Assembly: GCF_001310975.1 (NCBI RefSeq)
Contig: NZ_BAZY01000003.1
Coordinates: forward strand, 1-64,000
Direction of reading: 5' to 3'
Origin: Thermoanaerobacter thermocopriae JCM 7501
GTDB lineage: Bacteria; Bacillota; Thermoanaerobacteria; Thermoanaerobacterales; Thermoanaerobacteraceae
Length of the DNA: 64,000 bases
Shown here: positions 52,989-62,913 of the stretch, in pieces
Numbering within the stretch: the first letter of the stretch is position 1
Layout: every line of letters begins with the position of its first letter
Program-made: the position numbers and the translations under genes
Notes under the pieces: model-generated
Databases searched by the model: none
Seen by the model: the letters and a program-made list of their open reading frames with translations, nothing else
Told to the model about the DNA's origin: nothing

Positions 52989-53262
52989 ATAGACTGTAGT
53001 CAAACTTTTTGAAAGTAGATATTTTGCATAAGGAGCGACTTGTGACAAAGCGCTAACAAAACTTAACGAGACCGAGGGTGGAGGCAGGGCCGAAGCCACG
53101 GATGGCGGAGGCGGGCACTAAGACAGGACGTCGAATGTGCCCGGAACCCTGCCGTAACCCGAAGGTCGAGTTTAGTTTTGTCGCTTTGGAACTCCGGAGC
53201 GACGATGCAAAATATCTACTTAAAAAATATCTGACTTTATCAACAATCTGAAAACACCACAA
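52989..53262. repeat. GC-rich structured repeat element with terminal inverted repeats
   Basis: The ends carry a perfect 15-bp inverted repeat (GTAGATATTTTGCAT at 53015-53029 and its complement at 53204-53218). The interior is far more GC-rich than the surroundings. It folds as nested stems: CAAAGCG/CGCTTTG, GGGT/ACCC, GGCAGGG/CCCTGCC, GGGCAC/GTGCCC, and a partial AGACC/GGTC-AGTTT/AAACT stem. There is no credible protein; the minus-strand frame across it is a by-product. A deleted copy lies at 38673-38740. Could be a MITE-like element or a non-coding RNA. Confidence 0.65.
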
Positions 53263-53282
53263 TTTTGAAACGCTTTTTAAAG

Positions 53283-53782
53283 TTAATTTTTTGTACCTAT
53301 TATCTTTAACTTCAAAATAGGATTTAATGCGTAAAATACCACTAATGCAATTACCGAATCTATTGTGTGGTGAAGTATAGTACCTACCCCTACCACCACA
53401 AAAGCTTTGTAAAAATCAAATCCAAAAGGCATCACAACAATAGCTTCTAAAACAGCGTGTATTGGAAGTGTAACAGCTAAAGCAACAGGGAAAGAATATC
53501 TTCTTTGCATCATTTTAGCTCCGACATAGCCAAACACCGCGTGAACCGCCGCCCTTGCTGCTATTACAGGTCCCAATTTTATTAAAAATCCTATCGCAGA
53601 TACAACACCTACAAATACTGCTGTTGCAGGACTTATAAGCATTGCCAGCATCACAGTACATGGGATGCCAGTGTAGCTGAAAAAGGCGGAATAACTATCC
53701 CTAATACTCCTCCAAAAGCTAAAGGTATAACAAGTGCCAATGCTGCTAAAAGCCCTCCAATAGTAATCTCTCTTGTCTTCAC
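53283..53782 (-). CDS. niaX: Niacin-type ECF transporter S-component (NiaX-like), apparent frameshift
   Basis: About 165-residue membrane protein. The N-terminal piece (ITIGGLLAALALVIPLAFGG, in two parts, from a GTG at 53782) and the larger piece (MLISPATAVFVGVVSAIGF and onward) are joined by one missing C near 53658 (GTACTG for GTACCTG). The fold resembles vitamin-binding ECF S-components; niacin specificity is inferred from the adjacent NiaR gene and its operator-like repeats. Confidence 0.72.
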
Positions 53783-53816
53783 GTTAAAACCCCCATTCTT
53801 TAGTTTTTACAATTAT

Positions 53817-53846
53817 AGTATACACAGATGTATATACAGCTGTCAA
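53817..53846 (-). promoter_or_regulatory. niaX promoter with NiaR-like operator
   Basis: -35 TTGACA (53841-53846) and -10 TATACT (53817-53822), spacer 18 bp. Between them, two near-identical 8-mers ACAGATGT (53824-53831) and ACAGCTGT (53836-53843) sit 12 bp apart, ideally placed for repression. NiaR is encoded just upstream. Confidence 0.68.
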
Positions 53847-53853
53847 TAATAAA

Positions 53854-53888
53854 ATAACCACTTTCCAAAAATTTTTAAAGTGGTTATA
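53854..53888 (-). terminator. Terminator after niaR
   Basis: ATAACCACTTT and AAAGTGGTTAT arms with an A/T loop, immediately past the niaR stop at 53894 and followed by TTTTATT on the minus strand. It separates niaR from niaX. Confidence 0.75.
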
Positions 53889-53893
53889 AATCA

Positions 53894-54406
53894 TCATTCT
53901 ATTAAAAAACCTTTTTGCTCTAATGCCTTTTGTATTCTGTCCAATACCTCTTCACTCTCCCCTTCAACAGTGTGAAGATGCACTCCATCCGTAAGAGAAG
54001 ACAAAAGGGTTGCTTTTCCTTCCTTTACAAACTCCATGAATTTACTTACATCATACCTTGAAGAAAGCATTAAAAGCCCTTTTATCTCCCCATAGAAAGG
54101 ATGTTCCACGATTACATCTAACACCTTTCCTCCATTGTCAACAATTAAATTTAGCTCCTCCTCTGTCCTGTCATATCCGTGTTTGACAGCAAAAACTCTT
54201 TTTACAGTGTTTTCTTTTACAGTGTCTATTATATAGCCTTGAGGGGTAGATAATATTTTAATCCCTTTAGCCCTTAAAATAGCTATATCTTGCACAATAA
54301 CCTGCCTTGTAACACCAAATCTTTTGGCAAGGTCAGAGCCAGATATAGGCTCTTTAGCATTTTTTAAAATTTCAACTATTTTATCTCTTCTATCTTGTGC
54401 CGTCAT
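53894..54406 (-). CDS. niaR: NAD-biosynthesis repressor NiaR (YrxA family)
   Basis: 170 residues: N-terminal winged HTH (PISGSDLAKRFGVTRQVIVQ, in one helix pair) and a C-terminal 3H ligand-binding domain with conserved His residues (VKHGY, VEHPFYGE, DGVHLHTVEG). Represses niacin transport/NAD genes when nicotinic acid is available. Its start overlaps the end of the DUF5317 gene. The operator-like repeats before niaX are its probable target. Confidence 0.92.
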   Translation of the reverse strand: MTAQDRRDKIVEILKNAKEPISGSDLAKRFGVTRQVIVQDIAILRAKGIKILSTPQGYIIDTVKENTVKRVFAVKHGYDRTEEELNLIVDNGGKVLDVIVEHPFYGEIKGLLMLSSRYDVSKFMEFVKEGKATLLSSLTDGVHLHTVEGESEEVLDRIQKALEQKGFLIE

Positions 54407-54955
54407 GACTTTTCACCTTTTTAAGCATTGCATTTGTAACAAGTAAAAACGTACCGTCGCCATTATAAAATCTCCTATGCTAAAGGCTTTGGGCAGAGGA
54501 TAAGGTTTGGGCAATACTAACACATCCGCTAAAAATTTTAACCGTGTAGAACTTTTCAAAACTTGGTGAGTAGCAATTCTATTTGCCTGAAGTTGTAGTA
54601 TGAGATTATTAAGTCCCGCTGCCTTTAAAGCATCAATGGATACAGGCATTCTTCCTCCATTAGCAAATATTACAATAAAATTTAAAAACACTCCCACACT
54701 TATTATCCTAAAATACTTGTTATTTCTATTGTACCACAATCCTATGAAAAGTAAAAGATACACAAAGAAATGTATATAAGACTGGTATTTTATAACCTCA
54801 TAAAATTTATTAGAAAGGTTTAACATGCCAAATTCCAAGACAAATGCCGCTATAAAAAGGCTGGGTTTTTTTATTTCAATATCAGCAATACCGCTGATTT
54901 TTCCTTTTTTTAAAGTCCCGTAAATTAAAGACACACCTAAGGAATCAAATATCAT
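54390..54955 (-). CDS. DUF5317 membrane protein, C-terminal frameshift
   Basis: About 188 residues with around five membrane segments (SLFIAAFVLEFG, YIHFFVYLLLFIGLW, IISVGVFLNFIVIFANGG). The motif FANGGRMPVS and the C-terminal FSIGDFIMA are typical of DUF5317. The open frame ends at 54413, but restoring one base near 54455 gives GTFLLVTNAMLKKVKSHD and an end at 54390. The ATG at 54955 overlaps the end of the HD-GYP gene. Function unknown. Confidence 0.72.
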
Positions 54956-56217
54956 GCTTAAATTCCTCCCTGTGTTTTTCAAAAGCTTTTTTGAAAGCTT
55001 TTATTATTTTAGGGCTAAATTGTGTACCCTCATTTCCTACAATTATTTCATATGCTCCCTCTTGAGAAAAAGCCTTTCTGTAAGGTCTGTCCGAAACCAA
55101 TGCATCAAAAACGTCTGCCAAAGAAAGTATTTGCGCTTCCAATGGTATTTCCTCACCTTTTATCCCGTCGGGATATCCATTTCCATTATACCATTCATGA
55201 TGGTATTTTACCCACAAAGAAACCTCTTTTAACGCAGGCACTTCTTTTAATATTTCATAGCCTTTTTGAGGATGTTCTCTTATTATGCTTATCTTCATCA
55301 CTTAATTTCCCAGGCTTATTTAAAACCTCTTCCTTCACTCCAATCTTTCCTATATCATGTAAAAGGGCTGCAATTTTCACCATTTCAGTGTGAGACTCAC
55401 TGAAACCAAATTCTCTACAAAGCAAAGCTGCAATTTTTTCTACGTTTTTTGAATGACCAGCTGTATACTTGTCTTTTGCATCAAGAGCTTTTACCAAAAC
55501 ATTTATTGTGTCATAATAAGACTGTTTTGAGTCCATATAAAGCTTAAACATGTAGCGTATCATAAAAAGAGGTATAAAGAGTAAAATAAGACTTACATAG
55601 CCTATTCTTACAAAAGCCTCCGACATGATTATGCCTAAAAATGCAAGGAAGAGGAAGTTAGGGACCATCCATTTAATTTCTTTTGAAAAAATATATGTAA
55701 GTGATTTATCTGTTAAAAAAGACAAAAGTATTGCCACAACTGAAGTATTTAAAAGGTAATACACAATTGCTGCTAATATTGCAGATAAAAGGTGGTAGGG
55801 ATATATATAATTACGTGGAATACCTCCAGCATATTCATATATTAAGCCACCAACACCAACACTTAAAGCTATTTGTGACATGTTAAACAAAGTTTTATAA
55901 TAAGGGAAATTGAATATATGACGCACTCTACCATCTGCATATTTACTAATCTGAAAAGCAGTTCCTATACCTGCAATTAAAGCACCCTCATATGGTCCCA
56001 AAATTAAAAGTGCCATTAAGTCAACTGCAAAAGCTACCGACACAGTTACGTCTTTTGTTATATATATAGGCATTGATTCGGCTAGAGCAGCAAAAAAGCC
56101 AAATAAAATTATATCTATAATTCTATTTGTAGGAACGTTTAACATAGAATATACAATAAAAAATAGTCCCACTGTTATTATTATAGAAATATATATTTTT
56201 ACTCTTTTGTTAAGCAT
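54945..56217 (-). CDS. Membrane HD-GYP domain phosphodiesterase-like protein, apparent frameshift
   Basis: About 423 residues after repair. The N-terminal 230 residues form some seven membrane segments (a sensory membrane domain). The C-terminal HD-GYP module has HSKNVEKIAALL, LLHDIGKIGVKEEVL, EHPQKGYEIL, HHEWYNGNGYPDG and SLADVFDALVSDRPYR. HD-GYP enzymes usually degrade cyclic-di-GMP. The frame breaks near 55300, where two A appear lost (GAAGATAAG for GAAGAAATAAG). Next gene (DUF5317) overlaps its stop. Confidence 0.85.
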
Positions 56218-56259
56218 AATAAACCTCCTATTTTCAATCTAAAAAACACCTCAAACCGC

Positions 56260-56343
56260 TTAACCCCACATTAAATTTGCTCCTCCTGCTAATGCAAGTG
56301 TCATTAAAACCAACAATACTTTTATAAATGTTGCTTTATTCAC
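56260..56343 (-). CDS. Very short membrane peptide (27 aa) upstream of HD-GYP gene
   Basis: GTG at 56343 after a strong GGGGGG ribosome site. The product is MNKATFIKVLLVLMTLALAG, then GANLMWG. One hydrophobic helix. It lies 43 bases upstream of the HD-GYP gene. An 11-base inverted repeat (AAACCGCTTAA at 56254-56264 and its complement near 56415-56425) encloses the peptide gene and its leader. Could be a leader peptide, a small membrane regulator or a type I toxin-like peptide; none is proved. Confidence 0.5.
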   Translation of the reverse strand: MNKATFIKVLLVLMTLALAGGANLMWG

Positions 56344-56438
56344 CCTGAAACCCCCCTTTGCTGTAAAAGCTCTTCTGCCCTTAGGCTTCAGGCGGCGCTA
56401 CGCTAAAACAGTTTTTAAGCGGTTTGGGTGTTTAAAAA

Positions 56439-57080
56439 CTAAAGGGATGTAATCGACATGACGCGCCTGTTAACGGCATCTAATGTGGCTTTTACCACAG
56501 CCTCTCCTTCATCTTTTTTTATAAGACATGAACCTGTTAGGAGTTCTTCCTGGTTATTTGTTACATGGGTAACCCCTATAACTATTATTCTGCTTTTGGC
56601 TATATTAAATATGTCGATATCTTCTAATAGAAATAAATGGTTTTTAGGAATCAATTTAGAAATAGAGTCTAGCGTAGCATTAGCAATTATTTTATACTTA
56701 TTACTTGCAGTATTTGGTCCTTCAGCATACCCTTCAAAAACCTCATCACCTCTTGTGAGTATAACTCTCGCTTCACTGGTAAGACCATTATTTATAAAGG
56801 AATAACTTGAAAAAACAAGCCTGTGTTCTCCTTGAAGTTTTTCTCCAGTATCAATTTGCGCAACACTGATAATCTTGTAATTTATATCAATTTCAAACTG
56901 TGCCATTATGACAGATTGCACATCTCTTGCAATCTGCTTTGCATTCCTTGTACTATCAGCTAATACATGGATTTCAGTTATTTCACCATTTTCTGCAACA
57001 ACTCTGCTTGATAATACTCCTTGAATTTTGTTTATGTATCCTTCCATTGAAGTCACCATATCTTTTGTTATTTCACCCAT
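56439..57080 (-). CDS. Conserved hypothetical protein (about 213 aa)
   Basis: No domain recognised with confidence. It begins with MGEITKDMVTSMEGYINKIQ, includes IHVLADSTRNAKQIARDV, and contains two alpha/beta-like halves with similar strand patterns (EGYAEGPNTASNKYKIIANATLDSI and VVKATLDAVNRRV). Soluble, no signal peptide. The ATG at 57080 is favoured by GGGTGTGAAG. Located between hpf and the HD-GYP gene on the same strand. Confidence 0.7.
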   Translation of the reverse strand: MGEITKDMVTSMEGYINKIQGVLSSRVVAENGEITEIHVLADSTRNAKQIARDVQSVIMAQFEIDINYKIISVAQIDTGEKLQGEHRLVFSSYSFINNGLTSEARVILTRGDEVFEGYAEGPNTASNKYKIIANATLDSISKLIPKNHLFLLEDIDIFNIAKSRIIVIGVTHVTNNQEELLTGSCLIKKDEGEAVVKATLDAVNRRVMSITSL

Positions 57081-57208
57081 TATCTTCACACCCTATCAAA
57101 ATTTGTACACACTTAAAATATATTCTATACAAAATTTAAAATTCCTTCTTTTTAGACAAAAAAATGGGGATAGAGCCCCCTCCCAATTTATTTATTTTTT
57201 ATGTAGTT

Positions 57209-57754
57209 TTATTCTATCGGCTCTATCAGGCCATATTTGCCATCTTTTCTTTTGTATACGACATTTATGGTATCAGTATCGGCATTTGTAAATACAAAGA
57301 AGTTGTGTCCTAACAGATTCATCTGAAGAATTGCTTCCTCAGCTGACATAGGTTTTATAGGAAACCTTTTTGTTTTAACTATTTCAAAGGAAGTTTCTTC
57401 CTCTTCTTCCTTAGCTTCTTGATAAACAGGTGGAATCTCAAATCTTATTGACTCATTAGCACCAAATCTATTTTTAAGCTTTGTTTTGTGTTTAAGAATT
57501 TGTCTTTCTATTTTGTCTACGACCCTATCGATTGAACCATACATGTCATCGCTGACCTCTTCAGCTCTAAATATAATACCCTTAAAAGGTATTGTAATTT
57601 CTGCAATATGATGGTTTTTTTGTACGCTTAAAACTGTTCTCACTTCAGTATCCTCAGTAAAGTACTTGCTTAATTTGCTAACTTTTTTTACAACCGCATC
57701 CCTTAGTCCATCTGTAACAGCCATACCATTTTTACCACTTACTGTGATATTCAT
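57209..57754 (-). CDS. hpf: Ribosome hibernation-promoting factor, long form
   Basis: 181 residues: N-terminal S30AE/RaiA domain (ITVSGKNGMAVTDGLRD, SKYFTEDTEVRTVLSVQKNH) plus the C-terminal dimerisation domain (MSAEEAILQMNLLGHNFFVF, INVVYKRKDGKYGLIEP). Long HPF forms 100S ribosome dimers in resting cells. Intact, monocistronic. Confidence 0.96.
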   Translation of the reverse strand: MNITVSGKNGMAVTDGLRDAVVKKVSKLSKYFTEDTEVRTVLSVQKNHHIAEITIPFKGIIFRAEEVSDDMYGSIDRVVDKIERQILKHKTKLKNRFGANESIRFEIPPVYQEAKEEEEETSFEIVKTKRFPIKPMSAEEAILQMNLLGHNFFVFTNADTDTINVVYKRKDGKYGLIEPIE

Positions 57755-57831
57755 AGTATCAAACCCCTCTCATTATCCTTCTATTTAATATAATTCTACA
57801 TAAAAAACAATATTCCTGCAATACGTGGAAA

Positions 57832-57858
57832 CAAAAAAACACTCCTTCTCGGAGTGAC
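57832..57858 (-). terminator. Intrinsic terminator after glnQ
   Basis: CACTCC-GAGAA-GGAGTG stem and loop followed by TTTTTTTG on the minus strand, right next to the stop at 57860. Confidence 0.88.
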
Positions 57859-57859
57859 T

Positions 57860-58580
57860 TTACAAAATCTTACTTATAAATTCCTTTGTCCTTTCATTTT
57901 TTGTATTGTAGAAAATATCTTCTGGCGTCCCTTCTTCAATTACCATTCCATCGTCCATAAAAATAACTCTATCTCCTACTTCCCTCGCAAAACCCATTTC
58001 ATGAGTTACAACTACCATAGTCATCCCTTCATTTGCCAACCCTTTCATGACGTTTAAAACTTCTTTTACCATTTCAGGGTCAAGGCTGATGTGGCTCATC
58101 AAAAAGCATAATATCTGGCTGCATAGCCAATGCCCTTGCAATTGCAAGTCTCTGTTTTTGACCACCTGACAACTTAATAGGATACTCGTCTTTTTTATCT
58201 AAAAGCCCTACTTTTTCAAGTAAACCCAAAGCTATATTTTCAGCAGTTTTTTTGTCCATCCTCTTCACTTTAATAGGAGCTAACGTTACATTTTCAAGAG
58301 CCGTCAAGTGAGGAAATAAATTAAAGTGCTGAAAAACCATCCCTACTTTTTGTCTTATTTTATTGATATTTACTTTTCTGTCGTTTATTTTAATTCCTTC
58401 AATGTAGATTTCACCTCTAGTAGGCACTTCTAAAAGGTTTATACACCTTAAAAGGGTACTTTTTCCCGAACCGCTTGGTCCTATTATCACAACGACTTCT
58501 CCCTTATTTACGCTTAAGCTTACCCCTTTTAACACTTCTAAATTCCCAAAGGTTTTATATACTTCATTAACGCGTATCAC
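57860..58580 (-). CDS. glnQ: Polar amino-acid ABC transporter ATPase, apparent frameshift
   Basis: About 242 residues. Walker [18 protein letters not shown], signature [16 protein letters not shown], Walker B LFDEP, and the C-terminal half ([28 protein letters not shown]). The break near 58080-58100 needs two bases (CCA-CATCAGCCTTG-ACC for CCAACATCAGCCTTGGACC), restoring DEPTSALDPEM. The natural start is probably the GTG at 58580, which overlaps the end of the permease gene. The continuous permease-ATPase frame seen here is explained by another missing base. Confidence 0.9.
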
Positions 58581-59228
58581 CGGCTCTGAGCTCCTTTCAA
58601 AAATCCAAAGGAGCCTTGAAAAAATAAAGGTCATTATAAAATATATGGCAGCAATGATGATGTAAGGCTCGAAATACTTATAAGTAACGCTTTGTATAAT
58701 ATCTGCTTGCCTTGTAAGGTCTGCAAAACCTATAACTGATACAATTGCCGATTCTTTCAGCATCACAATAAATTCGTTTCCTAATGCAGGAAGAATATTT
58801 TTTATTGCCTGAGGAATTATAACATATCGCATCGCCATAGTATGAGTCATTCCAAGCGATCTAGCTGCCTCGTTTTGACCAGGGTCTACAGCTTGTATGC
58901 CTGCCCTTATAATCTCTGCAACATAGGCAGCGCTATTTATAGCAAGAGCAGAAACTCCTGCTATAAAAGCTGGTATATCTATTCCAAATTGCATAAGGCC
59001 GTTGTATATCAACAAGAGTTGTACCAAAAGAGGAGTACCTCTTATAATTTCAACATAGCTTGCACCTACAAAGCTTATTGGCTTTATAGAGGACATTTTA
59101 ATAAGAGCAACAATCAGACCTAATATAACTCCTATAGTCACCGCTAAAAAGGTGAGTTTTAAAGTCATGAGAAGGCCACTTACAAATAAATGACTGTATT
59201 TTAGCATGCTCAAAAAATTTATACTCAT
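58567..59228 (-). CDS. glnP: Polar amino-acid ABC transporter permease
   Basis: About 220-residue HisM/GlnP-type permease with five segments and the EAA loop NEAARSLGMTHTMAMRYVII, split across the helix and the following PQAIKNILPALGNEF. The open frame runs on into the ATPase without a stop. Adding one G near 58595 gives a normal end (ELRAGDTR, stop at 58567) and a GTG start for glnQ. Partner of the glnH lipoprotein. Confidence 0.9.
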
Positions 59229-59251
59229 AAAAATCTTCCTTTCTGCAAAAT

Positions 59252-59287
59252 TTTAGTGGAGAACTATTTTAAAAATTCTCCACTAAA
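59252..59287 (-). terminator. Intercistronic hairpin between glnH and glnP
   Basis: TTTAGTGGAGAA (59252-59263) pairs perfectly with TTCTCCACTAAA (59276-59287). It follows the glnH stop, at the same relative place as the hairpin after the sugar-binding protein at 10756. Likely raises binding-protein level over permease. Confidence 0.75.
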
Positions 59288-59295
59288 TTTCATCA

Positions 59296-60077
59296 TTACT
59301 TAAACCATTTATCTACAAGCTTATCATATTCGCCGCTTGCTTTTAAATCTTTTATCACTTCGTTTATTATATTCACTAATTCTTTATTTCCTTTAGCCAC
59401 TGCAACAGCCATACCACCTTCCTCAGTGTTGAGTTCTTTCATGGAAAGTATCTTCATGTCTTTGTATTCTTTTAAATATGCATTTGCAACAGTATCCTCC
59501 AATACTATTGCATCACATCTGCCATTTTTTAAATCCATGAAGGCGTCTCCCACACGATTTAGCTGCTTCAAATTTACATCTGGTATTTTTTTAGCTGCTT
59601 CTTCAGAAGTGGTACCTATTTGCACTGCGACAGTTTTACCTTTTAAGTCATCAAACTTTAAAATCGGGCTATCATTTTTTACAACCACAACTTGTTGGCT
59701 GTTGTAATAAAGATCTGAAAAGTCAACATTTTCGGCTCTATCCGGGGTTGGAGTCATACCAGCAACTATCATATCTATACGCCCTGATTGAAGAGCTGGA
59801 ATCAACCCTTTAAAGTCCATGTCCTTTATCTCTAGCTTTACACCTAATTTTTTTGCAATAGCATTTGCTATATCAATGTCAAAACCTACTATTGTATCTT
59901 TATTTCCTTCCACCTTATGAAACTCAAAAGGTGGAAAATCCGCACTTGTACCCATTACGATAACACCTTTTTGTTTGATTTTTCTAAGGTATTAGTAGGC
60001 TTACTGCCGCAACCAGCCAAAAATAAAGACAAAACGAGTGTTATTATTAAAAGCGCAGTAATTGATTTTTTATTCAT
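59296..60077 (-). CDS. glnH: Polar amino-acid-binding lipoprotein, N-terminal frameshift
   Basis: Signal peptide and lipobox (TLVLSLFLAGCGSKP) followed by a type-3 periplasmic-binding fold (VMGTSADFPPFEF, GFDIDIANAIAKKLGV, DMIVAGMTPTPDRAENVDFS). One A is missing near 59975 (GAAAAATC for GAAAAAATC), which separates the leader from the mature domain. Repaired length about 260 residues. Start at 60077 after AGGAGAAGGAG. The specific amino acid is not determinable. Confidence 0.9.
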
Positions 60078-60344
60078 TCTCCTTCTCCTCTCCTGTACAT
60101 AAAAATTTTTTGAAATTATAAGTTATTCACATTACCATCTATAACGTTCAATGCATCATAGAATTCACTTTGATAATTATAATATCATGTGAATAAAATT
60201 TCAATAGTTTTTATATTAAAGACATAGTGGAATTTTTTTAGAGTTTTTATAGACGTTGTGAAATAAAAAGTTGTGGATAATGGGGATAAGTCTGTGAATA
60301 AGTTTTAAATTCGCTTTTAACAATGTGGAAAAAGTTCTGAAATA
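60078..60344. other. Intergenic region upstream of glnH
   Basis: AT-rich, with an imperfect dyad (TTATTCACATTA near 60124 and its complement near 60184-60195, TCATGTGAATAA) that could be an operator for the amino-acid transporter. No gene or RNA was recognised. Confidence 0.45.
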
Positions 60345-60370
60345 CAAAAAAGACACCAAAACGGTGTCTT
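60345..60370 (-). terminator. Intrinsic terminator after the zinc-ribbon gene
   Basis: AAGACACC-GTTTT-GGTGTCTT with TTTTTT on the minus side. Confidence 0.85.
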
Positions 60371-60412
60371 CTGTATAATCCTCTTTACTTTTCTTGCGAA
60401 AAAGTAAGGGGA

Positions 60413-60610
60413 TTATCTCTCAATACCAAAAGCTTTCTTGTTTTTTCTAGCATTATATTGATGGTTTCTTCTTTTCTTTGCATCTCTGCAGGCTTTGCAC
60501 CTTACAGGCTCATTTTGAAAGCCTTTCTCAGCATAAAACTGTTGTTCTCCCGCTGTCCACACAAACTCCTTTCCGCAATCTTTACAAACTATCATTTTGT
60601 CTTGATACAT
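60413..60610 (-). CDS. Small zinc-ribbon protein (zf-trcl type)
   Basis: 65 residues with two CxxC knuckles (CKDCGKEFVWTAGEQQFYAE, then CKACR). The pattern GKEF-VWTAGEQQFYAEKGF is typical of the probable zinc-binding zf-trcl family. A basic tail (KKRRNHQYNARKNKK) suggests nucleic-acid contact. The ATG at 60610 is chosen over an upstream GTG that lies in the ribosome site. Monocistronic. Confidence 0.85.
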   Translation of the reverse strand: MYQDKMIVCKDCGKEFVWTAGEQQFYAEKGFQNEPVRCKACRDAKKRRNHQYNARKNKKAFGIER

Positions 60611-60819
60611 AACTAATAATCCCCTCACTTTTAATTTTTGATTTAATATAAGTGTATTATATCATCATAAACCTTAAATAGCAATAAAATTTTAATAAAA
60701 TTTCTACGATATCAAAATACAAATTCCGACATTTTATTGTAAAATTCATCAAACAGTGGTATAATATATATACAACCGATTGCATAACTTTATTCATCCA
60801 TTTTGGAGGTGTTTAACGA

Positions 60820-62913
60820 ATGAAAAAGCAAAAAAGCTACTATAAGAAGGAGAAATTCAAACTAAGTTTAAAAATTCCTAAGGCAAACGTTAGACTAAAG
60901 TTTTTTAACAGTGCTAGTAGCATATTTGCTAAACTAATGACCTTCATAGCCTTTGTAATAATCGTTCCTCTTGTTTTCACTGGCTATATGTCTACAAGCA
61001 AGTCAGTAGAAATTTTACACGATACTATCAACATCTCTAATACAGATACATTAGGACTAATAAATAATTATGTAGACCTTTTCAAAAATGATATTGAAAC
61101 TCAACTTATTATTCTCTCCACCAATCCTCAAATTCTAAATTTTAGGCAAAGAGATTTTGAAACCGATAAAAAGAATTTACAAGATCTATTTACAACCATT
61201 TTGAAGGCAAAAAGTACTAAAATATCTCTTATTTACCTTGCAACTCCAGATAAAAAAATAATTCAATCTCCTGACCTTCCCCTTGACCCCAACTATGACC
61301 CTACCAAACAGGAATGGTATAAAAAAGCTATCGAAAATCCAGATGCAATAATATGGACTGGCCCTTACAGTAATGATGGGACAAATGGTGGAGTAGTCAC
61401 AGTGTCAAAAGCCGTTAGAAGTTCTTTGACTAATGTAGCTTCAGATATCGTGGGAGTTTTGGCATTTGACATAAATTTAGATTCTCTTTCTAATATGATT
61501 TCTTCTATAAAAGTAGGAAAAACAGGAAATGTGTACTTACTTTCTAATGAAGGCATTATAATCGCTGATAAAGATAAGAAAAATTTATTCTCCTACATAA
61601 CAAAATACGATTACGGCAAAAAGATTCTCTCTATGCAAGAAGGAAGTTTTGAGTACAATGACAGTGGAACAAATAAATTTGCATCTGTAAAAACTTTAAA
61701 TAATTTTGGTTGGAAAGCTGCAATAACCATGGATTCTTCAGAACTTGCTGAAAAAACTTCTCAAATAAAAGACAACACAATAATTTTTAGTTTAATAAGT
61801 CTTTTAATAGGAATATTAATAGCGTATTTCTTCTCAAAAAATATCACATCAAAAATAGGAAAAGTCATGACTGCAATGAATAAAGCTGCAAATGGCGATA
61901 TGACGCAAAAAGTAGAAGTTAAATCAAATGATGAAATAGGTAAATTAGCTTCAAGTTTTAACATTATGATAGATGGTATAAAAAGGCTAGTAGCCGATGT
62001 ATTATCTGCCGCAAATTCTGTATACGAATATTCTAAAAAAGTATCCTTTGCATCAAATAAAGCTGAGCAAATCACAAATGAAGTAGTTACAGCTATGGAA
62101 GAAATTGCAAAAGGTGCGCAGGAACAAGCAAAAGAAGCTGAAAAAGGTGCAACTATTACCAATTTATTAAGTCAAAATTTGGATGTGACAATGGAAAATT
62201 CAAAAAATATAAATAAAGAAACTACTTCTGTAATAAAAGCAGCAAATACTGGATTAGAAAATATAAAAGAATTAAGTGAAAAGACTAAAGTCACAGAACA
62301 AATGCACAGCAAAGTAAAAGAATCTACCTCCTACCTAAAGAAAAAATCTCATGAAATAGGAAAAATTGTTGAGACAATAACTACAATAGCCGATCAAACC
62401 AATCTTTTATCATTAAATGCTGCAATTGAAGCAGCCCGTGCAGGAGAAGCCGGTCGCGGTTTTGCCGTAGTAGCTGATGAAGTTAGAAAATTGGCTAATC
62501 AGTCTTCGGAAGCCGCTAAAAATATCGAAGCTATTATAAAAGAAATACAACAAAATATTGACGATACTTATAAAGTAGTAGAAGAAGCAAGTGCTTCTAT
62601 AGAACAACAAAATGAATCTTTAGCAAAAACAGTTCACACTTTCTACGGCATTCAGCAAGCAGTAAATAGAATCGTAGAAGAACTTAATAAACTTAATGAA
62701 TCAATGTTGAAAATTTCTCAAAGCAGAAGTGAAATGTTAGATTCGATACAAAATATCGCCGCAGTAACAGAAGAAGCTGCCGCTTCAACCGAAGAAATAT
62801 CTTCCGCAACAGAAGAGCAAAAAACTGCAATAGAAGAAATATCAAAGTCCGCACAAGATTTGAGCAATATTGCAAACACATTGATGAGTATAATAAGCAA
62901 ATTTAAAATATAA
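60820..62913 (+). CDS. Methyl-accepting chemotaxis protein (dCache-HAMP-MA)
   Basis: 697-residue transmembrane chemoreceptor. Helix one [20 protein letters not shown], periplasmic dCache domain ([40 protein letters not shown]), helix two [17 protein letters not shown], a HAMP domain ([20 protein letters not shown]), and the signalling hairpin tip [19 protein letters not shown]. Preceded by GGAGGTG and a TATAAT box near 60760. Ligand unknown. motAB elsewhere in the window agree with a motile cell. Confidence 0.95.
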   Translation: MKKQKSYYKKEKFKLSLKIPKANVRLKFFNSASSIFAKLMTFIAFVIIVPLVFTGYMSTSKSVEILHDTINISNTDTLGLINNYVDLFKNDIETQLIILSTNPQILNFRQRDFETDKKNLQDLFTTILKAKSTKISLIYLATPDKKIIQSPDLPLDPNYDPTKQEWYKKAIENPDAIIWTGPYSNDGTNGGVVTVSKAVRSSLTNVASDIVGVLAFDINLDSLSNMISSIKVGKTGNVYLLSNEGIIIADKDKKNLFSYITKYDYGKKILSMQEGSFEYNDSGTNKFASVKTLNNFGWKAAITMDSSELAEKTSQIKDNTIIFSLISLLIGILIAYFFSKNITSKIGKVMTAMNKAANGDMTQKVEVKSNDEIGKLASSFNIMIDGIKRLVADVLSAANSVYEYSKKVSFASNKAEQITNEVVTAMEEIAKGAQEQAKEAEKGATITNLLSQNLDVTMENSKNINKETTSVIKAANTGLENIKELSEKTKVTEQMHSKVKESTSYLKKKSHEIGKIVETITTIADQTNLLSLNAAIEAARAGEAGRGFAVVADEVRKLANQSSEAAKNIEAIIKEIQQNIDDTYKVVEEASASIEQQNESLAKTVHTFYGIQQAVNRIVEELNKLNESMLKISQSRSEMLDSIQNIAAVTEEAAASTEEISSATEEQKTAIEEISKSAQDLSNIANTLMSIISKFKI

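Noticed and set aside
53053-53262. Minus-strand 69-codon ORF in the GC-rich repeat
   Set aside because: It follows the palindromic element, has no ribosome site and no domain; the element's nested stems explain the open frame.
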